Positions 1 through 8,053 of a DNA stretch of 14,007 nucleotides are shown in pieces. Made by a program: the position numbers and the translations under genes. Each line of letters opens with the position of its first letter. Position 1 is the stretch's first letter. The stretch is from DAISJD01 sp036821645 (lineage in GTDB: Bacteria; Pseudomonadota; Alphaproteobacteria; ATCC43930; CGMCC-115725): positions 1-14,007 of the forward strand of contig DAISJD010000085.1 of NCBI GenBank assembly GCA_036821645.1, in the 5' to 3' direction. The notes under the pieces were generated by a model that did no database searches, was not told the DNA's origin, and saw nothing but the letters and a program-made list of their open reading frames with translations.

Positions 1-592
1 CATCATCGCCCGGCCCATCCTCCCCCATTTTCGGCATAACCCGTACCTCAAGTAGGCCTGAGGCGCGCAATTCCGCCAGATTGGGCAAATCGTCCAGCGA
101 ATTCAAACCGAAATGCTGCAAAAAACCTGGGCTCGTCACCCAGGTAACGGGACGGCCCGGACTCTGACGGCGGCCTTTAGGCGCAATCCATCCCGCCTCC
201 ATCAAGAGATCGAGTGTGCCCTTATGCAGGCTGACACCGCGAATTTCTTCGATCTCGGCCCGGGTGATCGGCTGTTGATAGGCAATAATCGCCAATGTTT
301 CGATCTGTGCCCGGCTGAGGCGTCTGACCTCATTCTGAAAGCCAGCGAGTCCGACTGCAAGATCGGGGGCGGTGCGAAAATGCCAGGCCCCGGCCGTCTG
401 AACCAGTTGAATGCCGCGCTCTTGATAGTGAAGGCGCAGATATTCAAGCGCACGCGCAAGATCGCCCGCAGCCCCTTCGGTTGAGTGGCCGAGGATCTGA
501 CGCAGATCGGCCTCGGTCATCGGCGTCTTTGCGGCAAAAATCGCCGCCTCGACCAGGCGCAGAACCGACTGCGCCGGTACATCAAAGACCAT
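1..592 (-). CDS. scpB: ScpB, segregation and condensation protein B (partial, C-terminus beyond left edge)
   Basis: ScpB is the winged-helix kleisin-associated subunit of the bacterial SMC-ScpAB condensin, which organises and helps segregate the chromosome in the cytoplasm. The frame is open from the ATG at 592 to the left edge, giving about 197 visible residues. Family hallmarks are visible: LVEAAIFAAKTPMTEADLR near the N-terminus, TLAIIAYQQPITRAEIEEIR in the middle, and later GRPVTWVTSPGFLQHFGLNS followed by LDDLPNL. These are typical of the two winged-helix domains. The start is supported by a G-rich Shine-Dalgarno-like stretch (GGGGGA) just upstream, and the ATG overlaps the scpA stop by 11 bp, which suggests translational coupling. 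Only the C-terminal tail is missing. The identification is firm; the total length is unknown. Confidence 0.95.
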   Translation of the reverse strand, partial: MVFDVPAQSVLRLVEAAIFAAKTPMTEADLRQILGHSTEGAAGDLARALEYLRLHYQERGIQLVQTAGAWHFRTAPDLAVGLAGFQNEVRRLSRAQIETLAIIAYQQPITRAEIEEIRGVSLHKGTLDLLMEAGWIAPKGRRQSPGRPVTWVTSPGFLQHFGLNSLDDLPNLAELRASGLLEVRVMPKMGEDGPGDD

Positions 593-1373
593 GCGGTCCC
601 CCATCGCAGGCCCGAACATAAATCGGACCGAACGGTTTTTCCTGTCGGATCTCGAAATGACCGGCCTTGGCCAGTTCAAGACTGGCAGTGAAGGTCGCCG
701 CCAAGGCGGAACGGGCCAGATCCCGGGTGTTGAGCTGAGGTGGCAGGAAACGCATCAACATCTGCCAATCCATGGACGAACCGACCAAGCGTCGAAGCCG
801 CTCTAAGGCGTCGTCCACCGAATAATAATGGGGGGCTCGGATCGTCAAGACTGGCGGATTGCCAGCCGCTTCGATCCGACCATAGGCCTGCAACAGATCG
901 TGCAGGGTCACGGCATAGACGATCGTCGGTCCGGCAGGATGAGCATTCACGGTGGCCGGGGGTGTTTCGACCATCCCCCGCAAAAACACATCTCGTCCCA
1001 AGAGGGGACGCATAAACAAGGATTTGGCGGCATCCTGCATCGCCTGAAGCCGCATGAGACGCCTGTGCAACGCCTCGGCCAAGACCGCACCCGACGGTTC
1101 ATCGTCATCGGGCAATGGCGGTTCCGGCAGCAGCAGACGCGATTTCAAATAGGCAAGCCAAGCCGCCATCACCAGATAATCGCCAGCGAGTTCTAGCCGC
1201 AACCGAACTTCGGCGATAAAGGCAAGATATTGATCGGCAAGCGCTAAAATCGAAATATGCTTTAAATCAACCTTTTGGTCGCGTGCCAGATGCAACAACA
1301 GACTGATCGGCCCTTCAAACCCCGCAAGATCGACGATCAACTCGCCGCCATCGGCACCGACCGGATCAGCCAA
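582..1373 (-). CDS. scpA: ScpA, segregation and condensation protein A (kleisin)
   Basis: ScpA is the kleisin subunit that bridges the SMC heads and binds ScpB. The N-terminal family signature is visible as LAGFEGPISLLLHLARDQKV followed by DLKHISILALADQYLAFI. A helical region follows with YLVMAAWLAYLKSRLLLPEP, and the C-terminal winged helix ends near RQEKPFGPIYVRA. There is no ATG near the expected start. The frame opens at TTG 1433, but that would overlap the upstream protease by 68 bp. A TTG at 1373 overlaps it by only 8 bp, gives 263 aa, and leaves just a short leader before the signature, so I chose it. No strong Shine-Dalgarno site is seen for either. The gene sits between the protease gene and scpB, overlapping both, which suggests coupled translation. 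Function is secure; the exact start is not. Confidence 0.92.
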   Translation of the reverse strand: MADPVGADGGELIVDLAGFEGPISLLLHLARDQKVDLKHISILALADQYLAFIAEVRLRLELAGDYLVMAAWLAYLKSRLLLPEPPLPDDDEPSGAVLAEALHRRLMRLQAMQDAAKSLFMRPLLGRDVFLRGMVETPPATVNAHPAGPTIVYAVTLHDLLQAYGRIEAAGNPPVLTIRAPHYYSVDDALERLRRLVGSSMDWQMLMRFLPPQLNTRDLARSALAATFTASLELAKAGHFEIRQEKPFGPIYVRACDGGPHGL

Positions 1374-2043
1374 GGCTAAAACCAAACAAGAAAAACAACT
1401 GACTGCTGAGCCACGCGGACGGGATGGAAACAAGGTAATAAAACGGGCTCGTTACACGCAATAATTGTGGAATAAGGATAAAACCGACTATGATGAGCCC
1501 CATGCCGCTCGGGGCCAACGCGCGCAACTGATGATTATAAGGACGCGGCAAAATATTGATCAGAACATGCCCGCCATCAAGCGGCGGAATCGGTAACATA
1601 TTGAAAATGGCAATCGACACATTGAATTGCACCGTGATCAGCAGCGTTCTCACATACCAATCATAGGCAAATTCCGGCAGTTGCTCGTGAATGGTGAGGA
1701 GTGTCAAAGCCCCCATTGCAACGAAAATATTGGCCGCCGGTCCCGCGATCGAAACCAGAATGTCATCGCGTCGGGGATGCGTGTAGTTTCGTGGATTGAC
1801 TGGAACCGGCTTTGCCCAGCCAAAAATGCTGCCACCCAAAATGATGCCGAGCAACGGTAGGATGACCGTGCCAAACGGATCGATATGGCGCAATGGATTG
1901 AGCGAAACCCGGCCGAGGAACCACGCGGTGCGATCGCCGCAGAGATAGGCCATCGTCGCATGGGCTGCCTCGTGAAACGTTAACGCCAAAAGAACAGGTA
2001 AGGCCCAAATAGAAATTGTCTGAATGACAGCATTCGGATCCAT
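1366..2043 (-). CDS. Site-2-type (M50 family) membrane zinc metalloprotease
   Basis: This is a 225-aa polytopic membrane protein of the site-2 protease/M50 family, which cleaves substrates within the membrane. The zinc-binding HExxH motif is visible as FHEAAH (H24, E25, H28) in the first hydrophobic segment. The second family motif, NMLPIPPLDGGHVL, lies near residues 148-161 and supplies the third zinc ligand (D156). Hydrophobic stretches lie near residues 11-33, 59-78, 97-118, 133-152 and 175-220. There are no PDZ or CBS domains, so this is the short form often annotated as 'site-2 protease family protein' with unknown substrate. The ATG at 2043 is preceded by AGGA at suitable spacing. Placement between nagZ and scpA suggests operon membership, but gives no clear clue to substrate. 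Catalytic residues appear intact. Confidence 0.9.
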   Translation of the reverse strand: MDPNAVIQTISIWALPVLLALTFHEAAHATMAYLCGDRTAWFLGRVSLNPLRHIDPFGTVILPLLGIILGGSIFGWAKPVPVNPRNYTHPRRDDILVSIAGPAANIFVAMGALTLLTIHEQLPEFAYDWYVRTLLITVQFNVSIAIFNMLPIPPLDGGHVLINILPRPYNHQLRALAPSGMGLIIVGFILIPQLLRVTSPFYYLVSIPSAWLSSQLFFLFGFSLG

Positions 2044-2096
2044 GGAATTTTCCTAAAATTTATTCAGACGAGAATGATCGACTGAAATCGTGGTGA

Positions 2097-3143
2097 TTAT
2101 GGGGCCATAAGACGGTCGAACAGGATTTGGGCTTCATCACGATCGATAGGGGGTGGCGTCAACCGTGCCTGGAGTGCCGTCGCCAACCGTGCCGCGCCGC
2201 GCGCATCGAGCTGACGCGCCCCATCCGCCACAGCAGTCATTTCATCTATGTTACCGCTGCAATGCAAAACGAGATCGCAGCCCGCCCGCAGGGCTGCCCT
2301 GGTCCGTTCGGTAAAATCACCGGTCAGGGCCTGCATACCGACATCGTCCGACATCAGGACGCCATCGAAGCCGATCTCACCGCGGATCACCGTCTCGATC
2401 ACCTGAGCCGACAGGGTTGCGACCCGGTCTGGATCGATCGCCCGATAGACGACATGAGCGGTCATCGCGAAGGGAGCGTCAGAGAGGGCGCGAAACGGCG
2501 CGAAATCTTGCACTGACAGGCTTTGATGCGCCGCCTCCACGATCGGGCAGGCCAGATGACTATCGACCCCTGCCCGACCATGACCCGGAATATGTTTGAT
2601 CACGGGCAAAACGCCGCCCGCCATCAAACCGTCCATCGCCGCGCGGGCAAGATCGATCACCGGCGCAACAGTTTGTCCGTAGGCCCGGTCGCCAATAATG
2701 TCATGAGCCCCCGAAACGGGGATGTCGAGGACCGGGGCGCAATCGACCGTAATCCCAAGATCGGCAAGATCGGCGGCGATCATCCTAAAATTAAGACGAA
2801 CCGCCGCCGCGGCACGGCGTGGGTCCGACTGATAAACCGTTGCAAAAGCCTTGGCCGGCGGGGCATTGCGCCAATGGGGCGGGCGCAGACGCTGCACCCG
2901 TCCACCTTCCTGATCGATCAAGATCGGCGTATCCGCCCGCCCGGTCAAGGCCCGCATCTCGGCCGTCAAATCTCGGATCTGTTGCGGGTCCACGCAGTTG
3001 CGCTGAAACAGGATGAAACCCGCCGGTTGGACTGCCGCGAAAAAAGATCGTTCAGCGGCAGTCAGTGTCGGACCGGAACAGCCGAAGATCAGCGCCATCG
3101 GCACCGCAGGATCATTTGACAACGATGCACCCGATAGAGACAT
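2097..3143 (-). CDS. nagZ: Beta-N-acetylhexosaminidase NagZ (GH3)
   Basis: NagZ is a cytoplasmic glycoside hydrolase family 3 enzyme that removes N-acetylglucosamine from anhydro-muropeptides during cell-wall recycling. The motifs are complete: LIDQEGGRVQRLRPPHW near residues 75-91; the NagZ signature KHIPGHG at 183-189 followed by D194-S195-H196, the loop that carries the catalytic His; and MSDDVGM at 264-270, where D266 is expected to be the nucleophile. The 348-aa length is typical of single-domain NagZ. The ATG at 3143 overlaps the SPOR gene by 32 bp and has no clear Shine-Dalgarno site. An alternative ATG at 3098 (reading MALIFGCSGPTL) matches the usual family N-terminus and may be the true start. 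In other bacteria, NagZ products can influence AmpR-type beta-lactamase induction; no such gene is visible here. Confidence 0.94.
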   Translation of the reverse strand: MSLSGASLSNDPAVPMALIFGCSGPTLTAAERSFFAAVQPAGFILFQRNCVDPQQIRDLTAEMRALTGRADTPILIDQEGGRVQRLRPPHWRNAPPAKAFATVYQSDPRRAAAAVRLNFRMIAADLADLGITVDCAPVLDIPVSGAHDIIGDRAYGQTVAPVIDLARAAMDGLMAGGVLPVIKHIPGHGRAGVDSHLACPIVEAAHQSLSVQDFAPFRALSDAPFAMTAHVVYRAIDPDRVATLSAQVIETVIRGEIGFDGVLMSDDVGMQALTGDFTERTRAALRAGCDLVLHCSGNIDEMTAVADGARQLDARGAARLATALQARLTPPPIDRDEAQILFDRLMAP

Positions 3144-4191
3144 TTTTCAAATCACTGCACAATTGATCGGCCTTGCCCTTGTCTGCGATGGGGCCTGCCT
3201 GAATTCGATAGAATACGCCCTTTTCGCCCAGATCAGCCCGCATGACCGTCGCACTCAATCCACCCAGCAAGGTCGGATGCGCGCGTTGCAGACGTTCGAA
3301 CTCTTTGCGCGCCGACGCCTCGTCCTTGGTGGCACCGATCTGAACTTTGAGCCCTGCGACTTGCGCGGCGGCGGCAGAAACCGTGGCCGATACCGGTGGT
3401 GTCGTCGGGGGAATCGGCAGAGGCTTCGTTGCCGTCATGGGGGGCGATACCTGCGCCTGCGGTCCCACTTGAATGATCTTGCCAACCCCACCGACCGAAC
3501 CGCCCCCTCCGCCCGGCGGCGGGACCGAAATCACCTTCGAGCCGGAAGACACCGGCGCAGACATCCCTGTCGGCACGTCCGGTGTGACAAGCGTACCGGT
3601 CGCCGGAGCCGCCTGTTGACTGGGGCCGGGCGATGCGAGCGGTACGGATTTCGGCAGGGGCTTTTCACCCACGGCCTGTGGCTCCAAAGGGGTCGGAACG
3701 GCGCTATTGCCCGGCAGGACCGGCGTCGTTGCCGCCAGTTGCACGGGGGGTGGCGACGGTTTCTGCATCGGCTGTTCCGGCGGCGGCAGTAACTTTTCGA
3801 CCTTCGGCTGTACCTTATTGATGTTATAGACGTCGCTATCCTGATCTTCGGTTGCCTGGTTTTGCGCGGTCGCCTTCATCTTGGTCGCCCCTGCTTCGGC
3901 CTTCAACAGCGGAAGCGCCCCGCCCGGCTGTGCGGCAAGCGCGGGATCCTTACTTTTCGCATAGGCAAACCAAAGCCCGATCGCCGCCAGTAAAGCCACG
4001 GCTCCGAACCCGACCGGACGCATCCAGGTATGGCGCGGCGGATAAGGATCGTAGGCTTCGGCATCATTCCCGCGATGGGGCCCGTAAAAGGGCCGATCGC
4101 CCGGTCCGACACTGAATGCGGATGGACGTTCGCTCTGCATGTTTGGGGCTGACGATGGGGCGGCAGGGTCGTCATAGGGATGCGGCGGCAT
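3112..4191 (-). CDS. SPOR-domain inner-membrane protein, probable septal peptidoglycan binder
   Basis: This 359-aa protein has a cytoplasmic N-terminal segment, one membrane helix near residues 59-77 (GFGAVALLAAIGLWFAY), a long Pro/Gly/Ala-rich linker (about 80-270), and a C-terminal SPOR domain (about 273-359) reading GLKVQIGATKDEASARKEF then VFYRIQAGPIADKGKADQLC. SPOR domains bind denuded glycan strands at the division septum; this layout resembles FtsN or DedD, but the N-terminal part is not diagnostic. The ATG at 4191 was chosen over an upstream TTG at 4245 because GGAGGA lies just before it and it begins 1 bp after the argS stop. The linker contains a G5 run and several PPP runs. The SPOR domain has two cysteines (in QLCSD and IGCIV) that could form a periplasmic disulfide. 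The argS - SPOR - nagZ order is common in alphaproteobacteria. Confidence 0.88.
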   Translation of the reverse strand: MPPHPYDDPAAPSSAPNMQSERPSAFSVGPGDRPFYGPHRGNDAEAYDPYPPRHTWMRPVGFGAVALLAAIGLWFAYAKSKDPALAAQPGGALPLLKAEAGATKMKATAQNQATEDQDSDVYNINKVQPKVEKLLPPPEQPMQKPSPPPVQLAATTPVLPGNSAVPTPLEPQAVGEKPLPKSVPLASPGPSQQAAPATGTLVTPDVPTGMSAPVSSGSKVISVPPPGGGGGSVGGVGKIIQVGPQAQVSPPMTATKPLPIPPTTPPVSATVSAAAAQVAGLKVQIGATKDEASARKEFERLQRAHPTLLGGLSATVMRADLGEKGVFYRIQAGPIADKGKADQLCSDLKNVSIGCIVVK

Positions 4192-4192
4192 G

Positions 4193-5947
4193 TCAGCGCA
4201 ATTCCTCCATCGGGGTGACGGCGAACACTTCGAGGGCCGAGGCAATGACCGAGGCCACGGCCTGCACCAGAACGAGACGGGCCGCGGTCAGATCCGCACG
4301 TTCCGCCTGAATGAAGCGCAAAGCCGGTTCGTCGTTCCCCTTGTTCCAGAGACCATGGAATCCGGCGGCAAGATCGCTGAGATAGAACGCGATCCGGTGC
4401 GGTTCGTGGGCCTCGGCCGCACTGTCGACGAGGCGCGGCCAATTGGCGAGCCATCGAATGAGGGCAATTTCCGCAGGATCGGTAAGCAAGCTTACATCTG
4501 CGGCGGCCAAAGCCCCCGGCGAGACATCCAGCCCCGGCACCTCTTGGGGGGCCCGACGCAGCACGGAACAGGCACGCGCATGGGCATACTGCACATACCA
4601 GACCACATTGTCGCGCGATTGTTCGACCACCTTGGCAAAATCGAAATCCAGGGTTTGATCATTCTTGCGGGTCAGCATCATGAACCGCACGGAATCCTTC
4701 CCGACCTCTTCGACCACCTCGCGCAAGGTGACGAACGTGCCGGATCGCTTCGACATTTTAACCGGTTGGCCCGCATCGTAAAGATGGACGAGTTGACAGA
4801 TCTTGACGTCCAAGGCGCCCTTGCCGTCAGTCAAAGCCGTAACGGCCGCCTGCATGCGCTTGACATAGCCGCCGTGATCGGCACCCAACACGTCGATCTG
4901 TTCGCCATAGCCTCGTTGGTATTTGTCGAAATGATAGGCGATGTCAGCCGCGAAATAGGTATAGGACCCGTCGGATTTCTTGAGCGGACGATCGACATCG
5001 TCGCCGAATTTCGAAGCCGCGAACAAGGTCTGGGGACGGGGTTCCCAATCGTCGGGCGTCTTGCCCTTGGGCGGTTCCAGAACCCCGGTATAGATGAGGC
5101 CGCGCGCCTCAAGCGTCGCCAAAGCCGCTTCGACCGCCCCACTTTCGTGCAAGGCGCGCTCGGAGGTGAACACGTCATGCGCAACCCCCAACAGGGCCAG
5201 ATCGTCCTTGATCAAGACCAGCATTTCAGCAATGGCGAAGGCCTTCACATCGGCCAACCACACCGCCTCAGGGGCATCCACCCATGCTGTGCCGTAGGTT
5301 TCGGCCAATTTTCGCCCGATCGGCTTCAAATAATCGCCCGGATAGAGGCCCGCCGGGATATCCCCGATCGCCTCGCCCAAAGCCTCGCGATAGCGCAGAT
5401 AGGCCGAACGGGCCAAAACATCGACCTGGGCACCAGCATCGTTGATGTAATATTCGCGACACACGGTAAAACCGGCCTTTTGCAGCAGGCCCGCCAAGGC
5501 GTCGCCGAACACGGCACCGCGCGCATGCCCCACATGCATGGGGCCCGTCGGATTGGCCGAGACATATTCGACATTCACAGAACGCCCAGCCCCGAGGGTC
5601 GAATCGCCATAGCGAGGTCCGGCCGCCAAAATTTCCAAGAGACGCCCGTGCCAGAACCGTTCGCTCAAACGGAAATTGACGAATCCGGGACCGGCAACCC
5701 CCGCCTCGACCACATCGCGATGACGACCGAGACGATCGGCCACCAGGGCGGCAATATCCTTCGGGGCCATCCCGGCCTGTTTGCCCAGAACCAAGGCGGC
5801 ATTGGTCGAGAGATCGCCGTGCGCCAGATCGCGCGGCGGTTCCACGGTGATTTTGCTCTGATCGAGTCCGGACGGCAACCGACCTTCTTCGGTCAGTTTT
5901 GCAAGAATTTCAGTAAGTTCCGTCCGAAAAAAATGAAATAAGTTCAT
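4193..5947 (-). CDS. argS: Arginyl-tRNA synthetase
   Basis: ArgRS is the class I enzyme that charges tRNA-Arg with arginine in the cytoplasm. From the ATG at 5947 it has 584 residues, normal for the family. An N-terminal Add1 tRNA-recognition domain (about 1-110) is followed by the catalytic core, with the HIGH-type motif HVGH near 138-141 inside SANPTGPMHVGHARGA. The KMSKS-type loop is KMSKR near 397-401. The C-terminal DALR anticodon-binding domain begins around QYAHARACSVLR. A GTG at 5950 immediately precedes the ATG and could also initiate; GGAAT about 17 bp upstream is a weak, distant ribosome site. The gene is followed by the SPOR gene after 1 bp and preceded by dgt after 127 bp. It appears intact and essential. 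Confidence 0.97.
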   Translation of the reverse strand: MNLFHFFRTELTEILAKLTEEGRLPSGLDQSKITVEPPRDLAHGDLSTNAALVLGKQAGMAPKDIAALVADRLGRHRDVVEAGVAGPGFVNFRLSERFWHGRLLEILAAGPRYGDSTLGAGRSVNVEYVSANPTGPMHVGHARGAVFGDALAGLLQKAGFTVCREYYINDAGAQVDVLARSAYLRYREALGEAIGDIPAGLYPGDYLKPIGRKLAETYGTAWVDAPEAVWLADVKAFAIAEMLVLIKDDLALLGVAHDVFTSERALHESGAVEAALATLEARGLIYTGVLEPPKGKTPDDWEPRPQTLFAASKFGDDVDRPLKKSDGSYTYFAADIAYHFDKYQRGYGEQIDVLGADHGGYVKRMQAAVTALTDGKGALDVKICQLVHLYDAGQPVKMSKRSGTFVTLREVVEEVGKDSVRFMMLTRKNDQTLDFDFAKVVEQSRDNVVWYVQYAHARACSVLRRAPQEVPGLDVSPGALAAADVSLLTDPAEIALIRWLANWPRLVDSAAEAHEPHRIAFYLSDLAAGFHGLWNKGNDEPALRFIQAERADLTAARLVLVQAVASVIASALEVFAVTPMEELR

Positions 5948-5975
5948 CACACCGTTTCTTTATTCCAAAAATGAT

Positions 5976-6002
5976 CCCAAAAATGCCCGGCCATCACGGC
6001 CG
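5976..6002 (-). terminator. Weak candidate terminator between dgt and argS
   Basis: Read on the minus strand, CGGCC (6002-5998) and GGCCG (5992-5988) form a 5-bp GC-only stem with a 5-nt loop. Four bases later comes a run of five Ts (5983-5979). It lies 70-100 bp after the dgt stop and before argS. The short stem and the gap before the T-run make it weak, so it may only attenuate read-through, or be chance. Confidence 0.25.
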
Positions 6003-6074
6003 ACACCTTCCCCCGGCACGAGAGGGATCAATCAAAACCGTGGCACCAGACCGATCGGCCCACCATATCGCGGC

Positions 6075-7430
6075 TTATGCGCCCAATCCACCTTGGATCA
6101 AGCGCGCCTCGGCAATCGTGCCATGATCGGTCAGGCAGGCGATATGATCCATCATATCCCGCACCCACTCAACCCGCATTCGACTGATCGGCGCCAAGCC
6201 CTGCCGCGCACGCATCATCACCGACAGGATCGCCTGATCGTGCAGCGTCAGCCCTTGATCGTCATCCGTCTTTTCCCGTCGCAGCAACATCCCGGCATAA
6301 GCGTCCAATAAGGTGGTGAGCGCGCGATTGGCGATCAATACCGTCTCGGTTCGGCCTTCGCCGCGATAAATCTTGTGGCGACTGACATCGCGAATATGAT
6401 CCACGATCGATTTTTCGGCGATCAACGACAAAAGCGGTTTCACCGCCGCCCCGCTCAACAAGGAATCATGAACGTCCTGCCATATTCCGGTGGTTGAGTC
6501 GATCAAGGTCGCGATCGCCCGTGCCCGCAAATAGGTCAACTTGCGCTCCACCCCATCGAGATGGCGATAGATCTCCGGTTCCGGTTTGGCAAGCGGTGCC
6601 AACAGCGCCTCGCCCTCGGCAAAGGGCAGGCTCAACATCTGAACCGCATCTTCGATATCGACGATGAGATAGCAGATATCGTCGGCCGCCTCGGTCAGGT
6701 ACGCCAAGGGGTGACGACACCAGATCGAAGGGGCCAGTTCGATTAAGCCCGTGGCCGCCGCCACCGCCCGAAAGAGAACGCCTTCGCTGGCAAAGAAGCC
6801 GTACTTATAAGGACGCGGACAAAGCTCCGGGGCAAGCCCCCCCCACCAGGGATATTTCGTATAGGCGGCCAATGTCGCCGAGGTCAATTGCAGGCCGCCA
6901 TTGGGTTGCCAACCTTCAAGCCGCGTCAGCAGGCGAAAACCAAAGGCATTGCCCTCGAACCGGGTCAATTCGTATTTCATAGACGGGTCAAGCCCGGACA
7001 GAATCGCGCGGGCAAGCGGGCTCGTCTGCCACCAGGCCGAAATCGCGTGTTCGCCTTCATGGCTGAACGGGGTCTGACCCACATCATGGGCAATGGCAGC
7101 CCCGGACACGATATGACCGATATCCGCCGCCCCGAGCCCATCCGGCAAGAGGCCGCGTTTGCCGAGATAATGCCCCGCCAATTGGCCGAGGCTGCGCCCG
7201 ACGCGCGAGACCTCCAAGGAATGGGTGAGCCGTGTGCGGACGTAATCGCCGGGATGATCCGAGCGCAAAGATGGGCCATGAACCTGCATCTTGGCTTGCA
7301 GACGGCGAAACGCGCTCGAAAAGACGAAACGATCGACATCGATCTCGTAAGGGGAACGGTGATCGTCCGCCCGCCTCGGGTCGGTGCGACCGATCCGCTG
7401 AGTCGATAAAAGCTGCTGCCAGTGCATCAT
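6075..7430 (-). CDS. dgt: Deoxyguanosinetriphosphate triphosphohydrolase (dGTPase, HD superfamily)
   Basis: Dgt hydrolyses dGTP to deoxyguanosine and triphosphate, helping control the dNTP pool. The HD-domain metal ligands are visible: H70 in RTRLTHSLEVSRVGR, the H115-D116 pair in AAIAHDVGQTPFSHEGE, and D250 in LTEAADDICYLIVDIED. The N-terminal DRFVFSSAFRRLQAKMQV and the later GNAFGFRLLTRLEGW and TSATLAAYTKYPWW are hallmarks of dGTPases. These last blocks and the 451-aa length look closer to the type 1 (E. coli Dgt-like) group than to the about 400-aa type usually found beside argS in alphaproteobacteria. The frame extends to a TTG at 7478, but ATG-ATG at 7430/7427 begins with MMHWQQLLS, a family-like N-terminus, so I placed the start there. 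No strong Shine-Dalgarno site is seen. Confidence 0.93.
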   Translation of the reverse strand: MMHWQQLLSTQRIGRTDPRRADDHRSPYEIDVDRFVFSSAFRRLQAKMQVHGPSLRSDHPGDYVRTRLTHSLEVSRVGRSLGQLAGHYLGKRGLLPDGLGAADIGHIVSGAAIAHDVGQTPFSHEGEHAISAWWQTSPLARAILSGLDPSMKYELTRFEGNAFGFRLLTRLEGWQPNGGLQLTSATLAAYTKYPWWGGLAPELCPRPYKYGFFASEGVLFRAVAAATGLIELAPSIWCRHPLAYLTEAADDICYLIVDIEDAVQMLSLPFAEGEALLAPLAKPEPEIYRHLDGVERKLTYLRARAIATLIDSTTGIWQDVHDSLLSGAAVKPLLSLIAEKSIVDHIRDVSRHKIYRGEGRTETVLIANRALTTLLDAYAGMLLRREKTDDDQGLTLHDQAILSVMMRARQGLAPISRMRVEWVRDMMDHIACLTDHGTIAEARLIQGGLGA

Positions 7431-7572
7431 CGTCTCACACCCATGCTCGTTGCGCCACGGCTTGGCTTCACGCTTCAATCCAAAGCATTCATCTGCCGAA
7501 GGAGGTCGCCCGATCTACCCCTGCCCGTCAATGATTATCTGACGTAATCGGCGCAGAAGCATGAAATGCCCC

Positions 7573-7601
7573 TTGGCCCCATCTCAAGAGCGGCATACAT
7601 A
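7573..7601 (+). promoter_or_regulatory. Candidate sigma-70-type promoter for erpA
   Basis: TTGGCC at 7573-7578 is followed after 17 bp by TACATA at 7596-7601, with the overlapping AT-rich ATATAAG next to it. It lies about 90 bp before the erpA start in the 258-bp gap between divergent dgt and erpA. The matches to consensus are partial (4/6 and 3/6), so this is only a suggestion. No Rrf2/IscR-like palindrome was recognised. Confidence 0.25.
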
Positions 7602-7688
7602 TAAGGGATTGGCGGCCGATGTCCGGTCTTTTTCCCGGTCCTGCCGTCCAACAGTTCGCATTCACAGGAATGAGGGGTCGTATCCGCC

Positions 7689-8042
7689 ATGGTTGACACC
7701 AATAACACGCCCGCAAAACACTTGCTGATCAGTCAAAGTGCCGCAAAGCGCATCGCCAAGATTTCCGCCGAAGAAGGCCCACAGACTTTTTTACGCATCG
7801 GGGTCACGGGCGGCGGTTGTTCCGGCTTCCAATATACCTTCGCCTTGGAGACGAGCCGGACGGAAGACGATATCAGCTTTGCCCGCGACGGGGCCGAGGT
7901 CGTGATCGATCCCGTCTCGCTCGATCTCGTCAGCGGGGCGGAACTCGATTTTCTCGAAGACCTCTCCGGGGCGTTTTTCCAGGTTAAAAACCCCAATGCC
8001 ACATCGGCCTGCGGCTGCGGCATGTCCTTTTCCATCGGTTGA
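7689..8042 (+). CDS. erpA: A-type iron-sulfur carrier protein (ErpA/HesB/IscA family)
   Basis: This 117-aa protein belongs to the A-type carriers, which receive an Fe-S cluster from a scaffold and pass it to target apoproteins in the cytoplasm. The three cluster-binding cysteines are in place: C44 in GVTGGGCSGFQYTF, and C108 and C110 in SACGCGMSF near the C-terminus. The central block, with VVIDPVSLDLVSGAELDF, is also typical. The ATG at 7689 is preceded by an AGGAATGAGGGG stretch at a slightly long distance. The stop overlaps the earliest possible start of xthA, so the two are probably cotranscribed. No other isc or suf genes are in the window. ErpA is the likeliest member given the alphaproteobacterial context, but IscA/HesB cannot be excluded from sequence alone. 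Confidence 0.92.
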   Translation: MVDTNNTPAKHLLISQSAAKRIAKISAEEGPQTFLRIGVTGGGCSGFQYTFALETSRTEDDISFARDGAEVVIDPVSLDLVSGAELDFLEDLSGAFFQVKNPNATSACGCGMSFSIG

Positions 8043-8053
8043 AAGAGCGTTCA

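Noticed and set aside
4190..5941. Plus-strand 583-aa frame opposite argS
   Set aside because: It is the antisense shadow of a clear argS gene; the protein is Arg/His/Gly-rich with no recognisable domain.
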